Positions 1-7,690 of a DNA stretch of 64,000 nucleotides are shown here, in pieces (position 1 is the stretch's first letter; the number at the start of each line of letters is the position of its first letter). Position numbers and translations under genes: made by a program. Under the pieces are notes generated by a model. That model was not told the DNA's origin and ran no database searches. It saw only the letters and a list, made by a program, of their open reading frames with translations. Source of the DNA: Bacteroidota bacterium (GTDB lineage: Bacteria; Bacteroidota; Bacteroidia; NS11-12g; UBA955); NCBI GenBank assembly GCA_030834125.1, contig JAURFW010000006.1, forward strand, positions 1 to 64,000. Reading direction: 5' to 3'.

Positions 1-144
1 AGAGTAGTTCGCAACGGGGGCGTGATCGATACAACTCAGATTAAATATTCAAGAGACAAATATGGAAACATAGAAAATATTATTGAAATACTTAATGGTG
101 AGAAAATTAAGGAGGTTAAATTTTTAATTAATTACTATCAATAA
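1..144 (+). CDS. C-terminal tail of an unidentified protein (partial)
   Basis: Frame 1 is open from the first base and ends at TAA 142-144, giving 47 residues with the segment YSRDKYGNIENIIEILNGEK. The start lies upstream of the window. The 'DKYGN' turn followed by short alternating hydrophobic residues is reminiscent of beta-rich secreted or YD-like proteins, but this is too little to assign a family. It is followed 50 bases later by the small coiled-coil gene on the same strand. Confidence 0.5.
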   Translation, partial: RVVRNGGVIDTTQIKYSRDKYGNIENIIEILNGEKIKEVKFLINYYQ

Positions 145-194
145 TAGAAAAAGTATTAATAATAAATATTATAATTGTTTATTAAAATATCATT

Positions 195-467
195 ATGCCA
201 CTATCAGATTCACAAAAAAGTCAAATCCAGTCGAAGAAAAATCAAATTGAATCAAAAAAAAGGATGATTGAATCTTTAAAAAATGATTTCAATAGAAATA
301 AGGAACACTTGAGGAGTTTAATAAAATCCGCTTCTACAAAAGAAAATAAGGAAATGTATAGAAGGAGACTAGCGGATTCTGGTGAGTATAAAAAGAAGCA
401 AATTGAACAACAGAAAAAATATATTCAAGATTTAAAAGATGATATAGCCAGAATAAAAAAAGGTTAG
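195..467 (+). CDS. Small lysine-rich coiled-coil protein of unknown function
   Basis: This 90-residue protein starts at ATG and ends at TAG. It is almost entirely charged, with Lys, Gln, Glu, Ile and Leu spaced as in long amphipathic helices (QSKKNQIESKKRMIESLK near the N-terminus, QQKKYIQDLKDDIARIKKG at the end). A short break around KSASTKENKE near residues 44-53 suggests a helical hairpin. There is no signal peptide or membrane segment, so it is probably cytoplasmic or exported by a non-Sec route. I do not recognise the family. Its position directly after a truncated unknown gene is compatible with an accessory protein of that gene, but nothing proves it. Confidence 0.6.
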   Translation: MPLSDSQKSQIQSKKNQIESKKRMIESLKNDFNRNKEHLRSLIKSASTKENKEMYRRRLADSGEYKKKQIEQQKKYIQDLKDDIARIKKG

Positions 468-508
468 ACTTTTTCCAATTTTATAGATAAAAATTTAATA
501 AAACCAAC

Positions 509-1846
509 ATGAGTAATAGAAATTCATTTGTTTTAGTTGCATTTATACTAATATCTCAAACATTATTTGCACAAAATAAAACTCAAGTATGTTTTGATTC
601 TGCTGATGGTTATGACCAGAGTAGTTCAATTCCCATTGGAGTTATAAAGATTATGTGATACCGTTAGGTTTTAAAATAGGTAAAATTTTTGGAGGCTTTG
701 AGCGGCCAAATTATTCTAATAATACACACGATTTTATTTTTCAATATTGTCCAAATACAGATACCTATGATCCTAAAACAGCAATAAGTGCTTGGGATTA
801 TGGAAAAATTGATTCTTCTCTATACAACAAGTGGATAGATATTAGCGATTTGAATTTCAAATCAAATGGAATGGTCCGGGTATTTTTGCCTACAAAAAAT
901 GGTGCTATTTGGAATAATCTATGTTTTTCTATTATCCAAAATATGCCAAGCATTTGGTTTAGTTTAGATTCTACATCTAGCATCCCAAAAATGGATAATA
1001 AAGGTACGTGGAATTCTTCTGACCAGGTATTTGCGGCGGCATTGAATCAAAATGATGTTATTAGTGTTGAACAGGCATTAGCGAATTCTAGGAAACCCTT
1101 TTTAAAAAAAGTTTTGGAGGTGCGCTGTAATGGTTGTGATGTGAACCAATTTGAATCTGATTTGAAAAGATCTAACTCTATTTCGGGTATTGTTGAAGGA
1201 CCAAATTATCAAACCTTATTTGAGCCAAATGATTATAATTTAGAATTTACGGAAGATTATGCTCTTGATTTAATAGATGCGAAAAGCGCTTGGGATGTGT
1301 CAACAGGAAATTCTGATGTTGTTTTGGCTATTTCTGATCAAAATTTTTACTCAGACCATGAAGAATTGGTAAATAAATGGGTTTACTACGATACAAATAA
1401 TGCTCCCTCAGAATCACGGTACTGCTGTTGCCATTACAGCAGCAGGAAATACAGACAATAATTTAGGCAAAAGTTCAATTGGGTTCAACTGTAATTTAGC
1501 TTTATATAGAATGAATTATAATGAGCTTTTGGCTGCTTCTTATGCGGGATATAGGGTCATAAATGCCAGTTGGGCCTCCTCATGTTTTTATAATCATTAT
1601 GTACATCAAGCTATGATTGAAATTATTGAAAATGGTTCAATTGTAGTTGCTGCTGCCGGGAATGGGGGTACATGTGGTGGTGCGGGGGAGTTTTCAATAA
1701 AAATATATCCCAATCTTTCGCCACGAGAAATGGCGAAAAACTCAGTACTCGGTCGACCGAATTATTATGAGTTTAGTTACAAATTTTCAAGCTTGAAAGA
1801 ATTTGTACATGAGTCCGGGACTAATACATTTAAGAAAATAAAGTAG
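509..1846 (+). pseudogene. Decayed subtilisin-like (S8) secreted protease, two frameshifts and lost Ser region
   Basis: A start at 509 gives a clear signal peptide (MSNRNSFVLVAFILISQTLFAQ) in frame 2, which stops at 656-658. The reading then continues in frame 1 (open from 625 to the stop ending at 1461) and switches back to frame 2 from about 1400. Across the pieces one sees a subtilase: a pre-domain, the Asp region DVVLAISDQNF, the His motif HGTAVAITAAG just after the second frameshift, and the oxyanion Asn region IVVAAAGNGGTCGG. No GTSMA-type catalytic Ser motif follows. After about nucleotide 1690 the sequence changes to an unrelated-looking tail (EFSIKIYPNLSPREMAKNSV) ending at TAG. Two independent frame breaks plus the missing Ser region point to a real pseudogene. 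Sequencing errors could explain the frame breaks but not the lost Ser region. Intact relatives are usually T9SS cargo with a C-terminal sorting domain, absent here. Confidence 0.8.
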
Positions 1847-1908
1847 TTTTATCTAAAGCCGAGGAATCGGTGAGATTTTCTTAACGTCTTTGATTAAAGG
1901 TTAAAATA

Positions 1909-4719
1909 TTATTGTAAGTTATCTTTTTGATTCTGTTTGGCTTCCTCAATAATAGAATCCGCTTTATTTTTGGCCTCAGATTCTAGGAGGTCGGCTTTTT
2001 TATTAGCTTCAGCCTCAGTTTTATTTCCAAGATTATTAGCTGTTTCCCTTAACTTTTGGGCCTTTTTATCAGCTTCACTTCTTAAACTTTCAGCAGCTTT
2101 TTTAGCCGCCATTTTTTCCAAGGGTGATGAAGCTTTACTCATTAGTGCGTCAATTTTTGAATTAGCTTGATTTAATGCCTCTCGAGCCAGTCTTTCGCCT
2201 TCTGCTTTCTGCTTATCTGCTAAGTTTTTTCCTTCGGTTCTTATTTTGTCTGCTTGCTCCTTAGCCTCCGCTTTTATTTTTTCAGCTTGTGCTTCTGCTT
2301 TTCCGATAAAATCTTCAGCCACTTTATTTAGTTCTTTTTTGCCTTCTTCAATTGCTTTCTCTTTAACCTCGGATATTAATTTCTTGCCAAATGCTTTCCA
2401 ATCTATTGAAATTTTGGGACTTGTTAAAGTTCCTGTAATTCTCATTGGTACTGATTTCCCTTCAGCCGAAAGGTTTCCTCCAAAGTCAATAGTTTGATCT
2501 AAATTAACCTTACCGATAAAGCTCATCTCTGATCCTTTTGGTAAATCAACAGAGATACTATCCTTAAGTTCCAATGATCCGTTATTAATTAAAAACTCTG
2601 CTTTTAAGGGCTTTAAAATCAACTCTTCTGCCGTGGTCCAATTGAATTGTTGGAAAACTGTATTAAGTGATTTTGGTACTGGCATTTTGCCATTTATTAA
2701 ATGGAATTTACCATCTGCCACCAAGGAATTCATATCAAATTGCATATTCGGAGTTAGCTCAGTAATTATTCGTATATTTAAGTTCAATAAACCTGAAATA
2801 CTTTCTAAAATAGGCGCAAAATTTTGGGTTAAGGACATGTTTTTTGAGATGTTTTGTGCGCTAATATTATTAAAGCCTAGAGTGCCCTTAAAGCCTGGTT
2901 TACCACCTACTTCATAGGCATACTCTGCTTCTTTTAGAGAGAACTCACTTTCCCATAAATTTGCTTTAATTGGATTAATAATAATTTTTCCGTTTTGAAC
3001 GGAAACTTTCATTTCACATTTCTCTAAAGGATACTTATCATATTGTACTCGTTCGGCATGAGCCATGAAAACAAAGTCAATATTTTTTGGGATTTCTGGA
3101 GCTGCAAATTCAGAACTGTCTGTTTTTGATATCCCAGTATCAGCTGTTGCTTCACCCGTGGGCATCATTTCATTAATATCAATATTCTTGCTACTTACCG
3201 AAAGTCTACCATGAAGTGTTTCACCATTTAAATAATAACCAAGGGCATTCTGAATTTTACCTGTCATTGATAAATCACTTTTACCGTATTGAATATTGCA
3301 AACAGGCAAGTCAAACTCATTAGGCTGTGCAATCATTTGAACCTTACTTATATTCAGTGAAGGACTCAGAGAATCCTGATAATGTAATGATTCAAGAATA
3401 ATTTCTCCCTTCATTTTTAAATCTTCCGTATTACCATTTTCTATTTCAGAAAAGTGTCCATCAAATTCCAATGAACTGGAAATATTACCGTTTAATTCGG
3501 CTCCTTTCGATAAAGGAATTGCCTGTTTCCAATTGTCGAGATTTATTCTTGAAATGAAACTTCCTTTTGCATAAGGGTTTGAGATCGGTGTGGTCGCATA
3601 AAGAGCTACATCTATAGGATCACTTCCAAGCTTTAGATGTAACTTTTTAAGATTAACAACCGTTTGATCTGGGTCTCCTCCAACGTTGTTCAACTGGAAA
3701 TCGACCTGAATATCTTCAACGGATTTAGGTAGATCCGGATATTGGAAACGTCCATTTTCTATGGTTAAATTAACTTTGGTATTTGGCATGGTATTGTCAT
3801 CCATAATACCTTTGAGTGATGCGGCAAACCCGATTCTCCCGGATGATTTAACGTTTTCAAAATTAGGTGTAAAACAACCCGGGATTATAGATAAGAATGA
3901 TTTGAATTCTGAACTTTTTACTGATGTATTGAAGTCGAATTCCAGATTCTCATCATTGATCTGTATGAAACCATCAGCAGTTATAGGTAATTCATTTAAT
4001 ACCCCATCTAATGAGTTTATGGTAAATCTAAAAGTATTTAAATCTATTGCAATTTCAGATTCAGCAAGGGTATTTACTTTTGATAGAAAGGTGGTACCAT
4101 CAAAACTAAAATCTAAAGTTTTTGAGGCAATTTTACTTTCTAAAGAAAATACATCTCCTGAATAATTTCCACTGCCTTCAAAGTTAAATCCGTTCATAGC
4201 CATAAGCAATGGCATGGACATGTCATTATAGATTATTCTAGCATTTTCAATAGCAATGGATTCAAGGTTAAGGTTTAACGGAGCAGAAGTTGTGGTATCG
4301 ACTATTGCAGTAGTGTCAACTGGTACGATATTGAAATTTGCATTTCCGCTTGGCAGGTAAATGATTTGAATTAATGGATTCTCTAAAGCAATTTTTTTGA
4401 TTGAAATGGGTTGATTCCCACCTATTACTGATTTTATATCAATGGTAAATTGAGTGTTATCTGCTGCATATAAAGTATCATTTTGAAAGGAATCTTTACC
4501 AATAACACGGATATTTGGAATATTGACTGTAAGGTTAGGGAAATTTCGAATTAAGCTCAGTGAGATGTCTTTATCAAACTGGATTTCGGCCATAACAGAT
4601 TTATTTGCCGTTTCTTCAGCAGCTTGTAAAATTTTACCTTTAAAAGCGAAGGGTAAGATTAAAAGGGTTATAAAAATAATTACAATCCCAATCCCGATTC
4701 TAATGATCCACTTTTTCAT
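1909..4719 (-). CDS. AsmA-family envelope protein with long C-terminal coiled coil
   Basis: This 936-residue protein has an N-terminal membrane anchor (WIIRIGIGIVIIFITLLILPFAF, residues about 4-26), then the AsmA pattern of a periplasmic beta-rich body (KDISLSLIRNFPNLTVNIPN near residue 50). An AsmA-C-like region lies near residues 580-760 (VDLPKGSEMSFIGKVNLD, then MRITGTLTSPKISIDWK). AsmA-like proteins are thought to form long beta-groove bridges moving lipid between inner and outer membranes. The last 170 residues or so are different: an Ala/Glu/Lys helix with about 11-residue spacing (AEAQAEKIKAEAKEQADKIR and similar), a long coiled coil or periplasmic stalk. It is transcribed away from the membrane-protein gene at 4831. 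A sequence TATTTTCG upstream is one mismatch from the phylum -7 box. Family assignment is firm; cargo is unknown. Confidence 0.85.
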   Translation of the reverse strand: MKKWIIRIGIGIVIIFITLLILPFAFKGKILQAAEETANKSVMAEIQFDKDISLSLIRNFPNLTVNIPNIRVIGKDSFQNDTLYAADNTQFTIDIKSVIGGNQPISIKKIALENPLIQIIYLPSGNANFNIVPVDTTAIVDTTTSAPLNLNLESIAIENARIIYNDMSMPLLMAMNGFNFEGSGNYSGDVFSLESKIASKTLDFSFDGTTFLSKVNTLAESEIAIDLNTFRFTINSLDGVLNELPITADGFIQINDENLEFDFNTSVKSSEFKSFLSIIPGCFTPNFENVKSSGRIGFAASLKGIMDDNTMPNTKVNLTIENGRFQYPDLPKSVEDIQVDFQLNNVGGDPDQTVVNLKKLHLKLGSDPIDVALYATTPISNPYAKGSFISRINLDNWKQAIPLSKGAELNGNISSSLEFDGHFSEIENGNTEDLKMKGEIILESLHYQDSLSPSLNISKVQMIAQPNEFDLPVCNIQYGKSDLSMTGKIQNALGYYLNGETLHGRLSVSSKNIDINEMMPTGEATADTGISKTDSSEFAAPEIPKNIDFVFMAHAERVQYDKYPLEKCEMKVSVQNGKIIINPIKANLWESEFSLKEAEYAYEVGGKPGFKGTLGFNNISAQNISKNMSLTQNFAPILESISGLLNLNIRIITELTPNMQFDMNSLVADGKFHLINGKMPVPKSLNTVFQQFNWTTAEELILKPLKAEFLINNGSLELKDSISVDLPKGSEMSFIGKVNLDQTIDFGGNLSAEGKSVPMRITGTLTSPKISIDWKAFGKKLISEVKEKAIEEGKKELNKVAEDFIGKAEAQAEKIKAEAKEQADKIRTEGKNLADKQKAEGERLAREALNQANSKIDALMSKASSPLEKMAAKKAAESLRSEADKKAQKLRETANNLGNKTEAEANKKADLLESEAKNKADSIIEEAKQNQKDNLQ

Positions 4720-4830
4720 AATCTATCTTTACTACGAAAATACGCTTTGAACGTGTTTTTTAAATTAATTCTCTTATATGAACGAAAATCATCGATAATT
4801 AGTTAATTTGGCAGGAACAAAATAAAAATT

Positions 4831-5256
4831 ATGTTAGAAGGATTAGTACATTTACACTCACTATTAAGATGGATTGTTTTGGTTCTATTAGTATGGACCA
4901 TGATTGATGCTTTTGCTAAAAGGGAATCTAAAACAGCTAAATTCCTTACAATCTCAGCGCATACCATGTTGCTTCTCGGTTTAGTTCAATGGTTTATTGG
5001 TGAATATGGATTTAAGGCAATAAAAGAGATGGGAATGGGTGAGCTTATGAAATTATCAGTTCAGAGATTTTATTCAATTGAACATCCACTAACAATGATT
5101 ATTGGTATTGTACTCATTACGGTTGGTGGGTCATGGTTGAAAAAAGATAAATCAGGGGCAAAGTGGATGTATTTGGCAGCACTTATTTTGATATTAATTA
5201 GAATTCCTTGGCCGTTTATGGAAAATGTTGGTCGTTCGTTAATTCCGGGAATGTAA
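4831..5256 (+). CDS. Small four-helix membrane protein with conserved His (often labelled 'cytochrome B' in Bacteroidota)
   Basis: The 141-residue protein is nearly all membrane: helices near residues 10-27, 40-58, 82-102 and 112-130. It carries features I associate with a Bacteroidota family sometimes annotated as cytochrome B: HLHSLLRW at the N-terminus, RFYSIEHPLTMIIGIVLITVG in the middle and IPWPFM near the end. The His residues (H8, H10, the H of SAHTM, the H of IEHP) sit in or next to helices and could bind heme, but this is inference. The gene stands alone between the divergent AsmA gene and its own strong terminator, so it is probably monocistronic. No enzyme activity can be assigned. 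Confidence 0.75.
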   Translation: MLEGLVHLHSLLRWIVLVLLVWTMIDAFAKRESKTAKFLTISAHTMLLLGLVQWFIGEYGFKAIKEMGMGELMKLSVQRFYSIEHPLTMIIGIVLITVGGSWLKKDKSGAKWMYLAALILILIRIPWPFMENVGRSLIPGM

Positions 5257-5296
5257 TGAACAGAGCTTAATCGATATTTTATAAAAGACATCGAAG

Positions 5297-5325
5297 AAAG
5301 AGAGGTTCGCGCCTCTCTTTTTTTA
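5297..5325 (+). terminator. Rho-independent terminator after the small membrane protein
   Basis: AAAGAGAGG pairs with CCTCTCTTT around the six-base loop TTCGCG, and the 3' arm runs on into further T residues. The 9-bp perfect stem sits 40 bases past the stop codon and isolates this gene from the protease gene downstream. Confidence 0.85.
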
Positions 5326-5355
5326 TTTTTGAATCTATTGATATAAATTGAACTT

Positions 5356-6801
5356 ATGAAAAAAATCTATATTTTATTTACCATTGGTATAGCTTTAATT
5401 GCGGGCTTTTTGGGTGCCGCGTTTTATGGATATTTTTTCAATTCCAATAAAGTTGATGGATCAAAGTTTTTAAGTGTGGCAGATGATTCCGTTCCCGCAG
5501 TTTTAGCAACTTCTAGCATTCCGAAATCAGATGAATTTGTAAATGCAAGTGAAACAGCAACGCAGAATGTGGTTTTTATTAAAACAACATCAACAGTTGA
5601 ATATCAGAGTCCTTTTGGTGGATTATTTTGGGATTTCGATCCATTCGGAAGAAAGGGTCAAGCATCAAGCACAGGCAGTGGTGTAATTGTAAATTCAGAT
5701 GGATATATAGTAACCAATCATCATGTAATTCAGGGCGCAGAAACGATTAAAGTAGTTTTAAACAAAGGGAAGAAAGAATATGATGCCAAAATCGTTGGTC
5801 AGGATCCAAGTTCAGATTTAGCACTAATTAAAATTGACGAAAAGAATTTATCTGCAATTTCCTTCGCCAATTCTGACGATATAAGGGTAGGGGAATGGGT
5901 ACTTGCCGTAGGAAATCCCTTCAATTTAACAAGTACTGTCACTGCAGGAATTGTAAGTGCAAAAGGACGTAATATAAATATAGTAAAAAATCAATTCCCA
6001 ATAGAGAGTTTTATTCAAACCGATGCGGCTATTAATCCGGGAAATTCTGGCGGTGCATTAGTGAATGCACGTGGAGAGTTAGTTGGAATAAATACAGCAA
6101 TTCAATCGAATACCGGAAGCTACACTGGATATGGTTTTGCTATTCCGAGTAATATCGTACGTAAGATCACAGAAGACTTTATTGAGAAAGGCGAGGTATT
6201 AAGAGCATTTTCAGGTTTTGATATTAAATCTTTAAGTTCAGAGGAAATTTCCAGTTTAGGTTTTGAGAATGAGGCCCTAAAGATCAGTGAGGTATTGGAA
6301 GATGGACCTGCAGATAAACAAGGAATAAAGCAAGGTGATATTTTAATTAAAGTTAATGATCATGAAATTGATGGAAGATCATCGTATGATGAGTATCTAG
6401 CCTATCAGCGACCAGGAAAGGATTTTACATGTGAAATTATTCGTGATGGTAAAAAGAAAACTGTTACAATAAAGTTAATAGGTGCAGAAGAAAACGAGAA
6501 ATTGAGAATGAAGGGCATTACCCGAAGTAAATATTTGGGAGCGGATTTTCAACCCATTTCTACATCTGATAAATCGCGATTAAAAGTTGAATCAGGAATC
6601 AGAATTTTAAATATTCAAAGAGGTGGGGCAATCAATCAAATTGGCCTTCACAATGGTTTTATCATTGTGAAATTTAATGGTAAATCTTATAGCGATGCAG
6701 AGGATCTAATTGCTGCAATGGAAGGAAGCACTGGAAGAATGATTATTCAAGGTGTGGATGCAAATGGATCCTCACGCAGTTTCTCTTTTTATCGATATTG
6801 A
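5356..6801 (+). CDS. HtrA/Deg-family periplasmic serine protease with two PDZ domains
   Basis: The 481-residue protein has an N-terminal signal or anchor helix (IYILFTIGIALIAGFLGAAFYG, residues 4-25). The trypsin-like domain (about 65-280) carries the full triad: His123 in VTNHHVIQ, Asp154 in SSDLALIKI and Ser231 in INPGNSGGAL. Two PDZ domains follow, about 285-380 (VLEDGPADKQGIKQGDILIKVND) and about 390-478 (IQRGGAINQIGLHNGFIIVKFNG). Length and order fit DegP/DegQ. It should degrade or hold misfolded envelope proteins. The gene begins shortly after the terminator at 5297-5325 and its end lies 22 bases before the kdsA start. DegP, DegQ or Do-like cannot be told apart from sequence alone, so no symbol is given. 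Confidence 0.93.
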   Translation: MKKIYILFTIGIALIAGFLGAAFYGYFFNSNKVDGSKFLSVADDSVPAVLATSSIPKSDEFVNASETATQNVVFIKTTSTVEYQSPFGGLFWDFDPFGRKGQASSTGSGVIVNSDGYIVTNHHVIQGAETIKVVLNKGKKEYDAKIVGQDPSSDLALIKIDEKNLSAISFANSDDIRVGEWVLAVGNPFNLTSTVTAGIVSAKGRNINIVKNQFPIESFIQTDAAINPGNSGGALVNARGELVGINTAIQSNTGSYTGYGFAIPSNIVRKITEDFIEKGEVLRAFSGFDIKSLSSEEISSLGFENEALKISEVLEDGPADKQGIKQGDILIKVNDHEIDGRSSYDEYLAYQRPGKDFTCEIIRDGKKKTVTIKLIGAEENEKLRMKGITRSKYLGADFQPISTSDKSRLKVESGIRILNIQRGGAINQIGLHNGFIIVKFNGKSYSDAEDLIAAMEGSTGRMIIQGVDANGSSRSFSFYRY

Positions 6802-6823
6802 TAGTTTCAACTATTTTTGCAAA

Positions 6824-7642
6824 ATGAATACACCCGCAATACCTGGCATAAAGTATGCTCAAAGTAATTCGTTTTTTTTATTAGCTGGTCCCTGTGCTAT
6901 TGAAGGCAAATCAATGGCAATGGACATTGCGGCTGAGTTGGTTGAAATCACCGACGAGTTGGAAATTCCATTAGTATTTAAGGGATCCTACCGAAAGGCT
7001 AATCGTTCAAGAATAGATTCATTTACAGGTATTGGGGATGATAAAGCACTTCAAATCCTGGCAGAAGTGAGAGAGAAATACGAAATTCCAGTGGTTACCG
7101 ATATTCATGAGTCTCATGAAGCGGCAATTGCCGCGCAGTATGTCGATGTTTTACAGATTCCTGCGTTTCTTTTTAGACAAACGGAACTGTTGATAGCTGC
7201 AGCAAAAACGGGAAAGTTTATTAATATTAAAAAGGGTCAGTTTGCTGGTCCTCAAGCTATGCAACATGCAATGCAAAAGTGTATAGATTCAGGTAATGAG
7301 AATGTTATTCTAACAGATCGTGGAAATACTTTTGGGTATACGGATTTGGTTGTAGACTTTAGAAATATTCCTGAAATGAAAGCTTTTGGAGCGCCTGTAG
7401 TAATGGATATTACACATAGCTTACAGCAACCCAATCAAAGCAGTGGTGTAACAGGCGGAAAGCCACAATTGATAGAAACAATTGCAAAAGCCGCAGTAGC
7501 AGTAGGTGTTGACGGTTTGTTTATTGAGACGCATCCAAATCCTGGTGTGGCGAAAAGTGATGGCGCTAATATGTTACAACTTTCAGAATTAAAAGGGCTG
7601 CTACAGAAATTACAAAAAATTAGGCAAGCGGTTATTGATTAA
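6824..7642 (+). CDS. kdsA: 3-deoxy-D-manno-octulosonate 8-phosphate synthase (metal-dependent type)
   Basis: KdsA condenses phosphoenolpyruvate with arabinose 5-phosphate to make KDO-8-phosphate for lipopolysaccharide core. I chose ATG 6824 (272 residues, MNTPAIPGIKYAQ). The track start at 6752 overlaps the protease gene and adds 24 residues unlike the family. Diagnostic stretches are LLAGPCAIEG, VFKGSYRKANRSR, INIKKGQFAGP, DITHSLQQP and FIETHPNPGVAKSDGANM. Cys24 in AGPCAIE matches the metal-ligand Cys of the metal-dependent class (Aquifex-like); metal-independent enzymes such as that of E. coli have Asn there. A TATTTTTG box lies at 6812-6819, almost touching the ATG, so the gene may have its own very short-leader promoter. 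It ends at a shared bidirectional terminator. Confidence 0.95.
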   Translation: MNTPAIPGIKYAQSNSFFLLAGPCAIEGKSMAMDIAAELVEITDELEIPLVFKGSYRKANRSRIDSFTGIGDDKALQILAEVREKYEIPVVTDIHESHEAAIAAQYVDVLQIPAFLFRQTELLIAAAKTGKFINIKKGQFAGPQAMQHAMQKCIDSGNENVILTDRGNTFGYTDLVVDFRNIPEMKAFGAPVVMDITHSLQQPNQSSGVTGGKPQLIETIAKAAVAVGVDGLFIETHPNPGVAKSDGANMLQLSELKGLLQKLQKIRQAVID

Positions 7643-7666
7643 GATATTATCATTAGGATAAATAAA

Positions 7667-7690
7667 AAGGGGCCTCAAGCCCCTTATTTT
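7667..7690. terminator. Bidirectional terminator between kdsA and the PorE-like gene
   Basis: AAGGGGC pairs with GCCCCTT around the loop CTCAA. T-rich tracts lie on both sides (TATTTTATTT on the plus strand, TTTTTATTT on the minus strand), so the stem serves both convergent genes. Confidence 0.85.

Noticed and set aside
655-1461. Track ORF of 268 residues as an intact gene
   Set aside because: Its GTG start is in the middle of a subtilase homologue, the signal peptide is in another frame upstream, and its last 20 residues (CCCHYSSRKYRQ) are out-of-frame reading of the HGTAVA motif.
5324-5331. TATTTTTG before the Deg-family protease as a promoter -7 box
   Set aside because: It lies in the T tract of the terminator and has no TTTG at the right distance upstream; the match may be due to the T run alone.
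6752-6823. Longer N-terminus for KdsA from the track start
   Set aside because: It overlaps the protease gene by 50 bases and the residues (MWMQMDPHAVSLFIDIDSF) do not resemble the family N-terminus; ATG 6824 gives the usual length.
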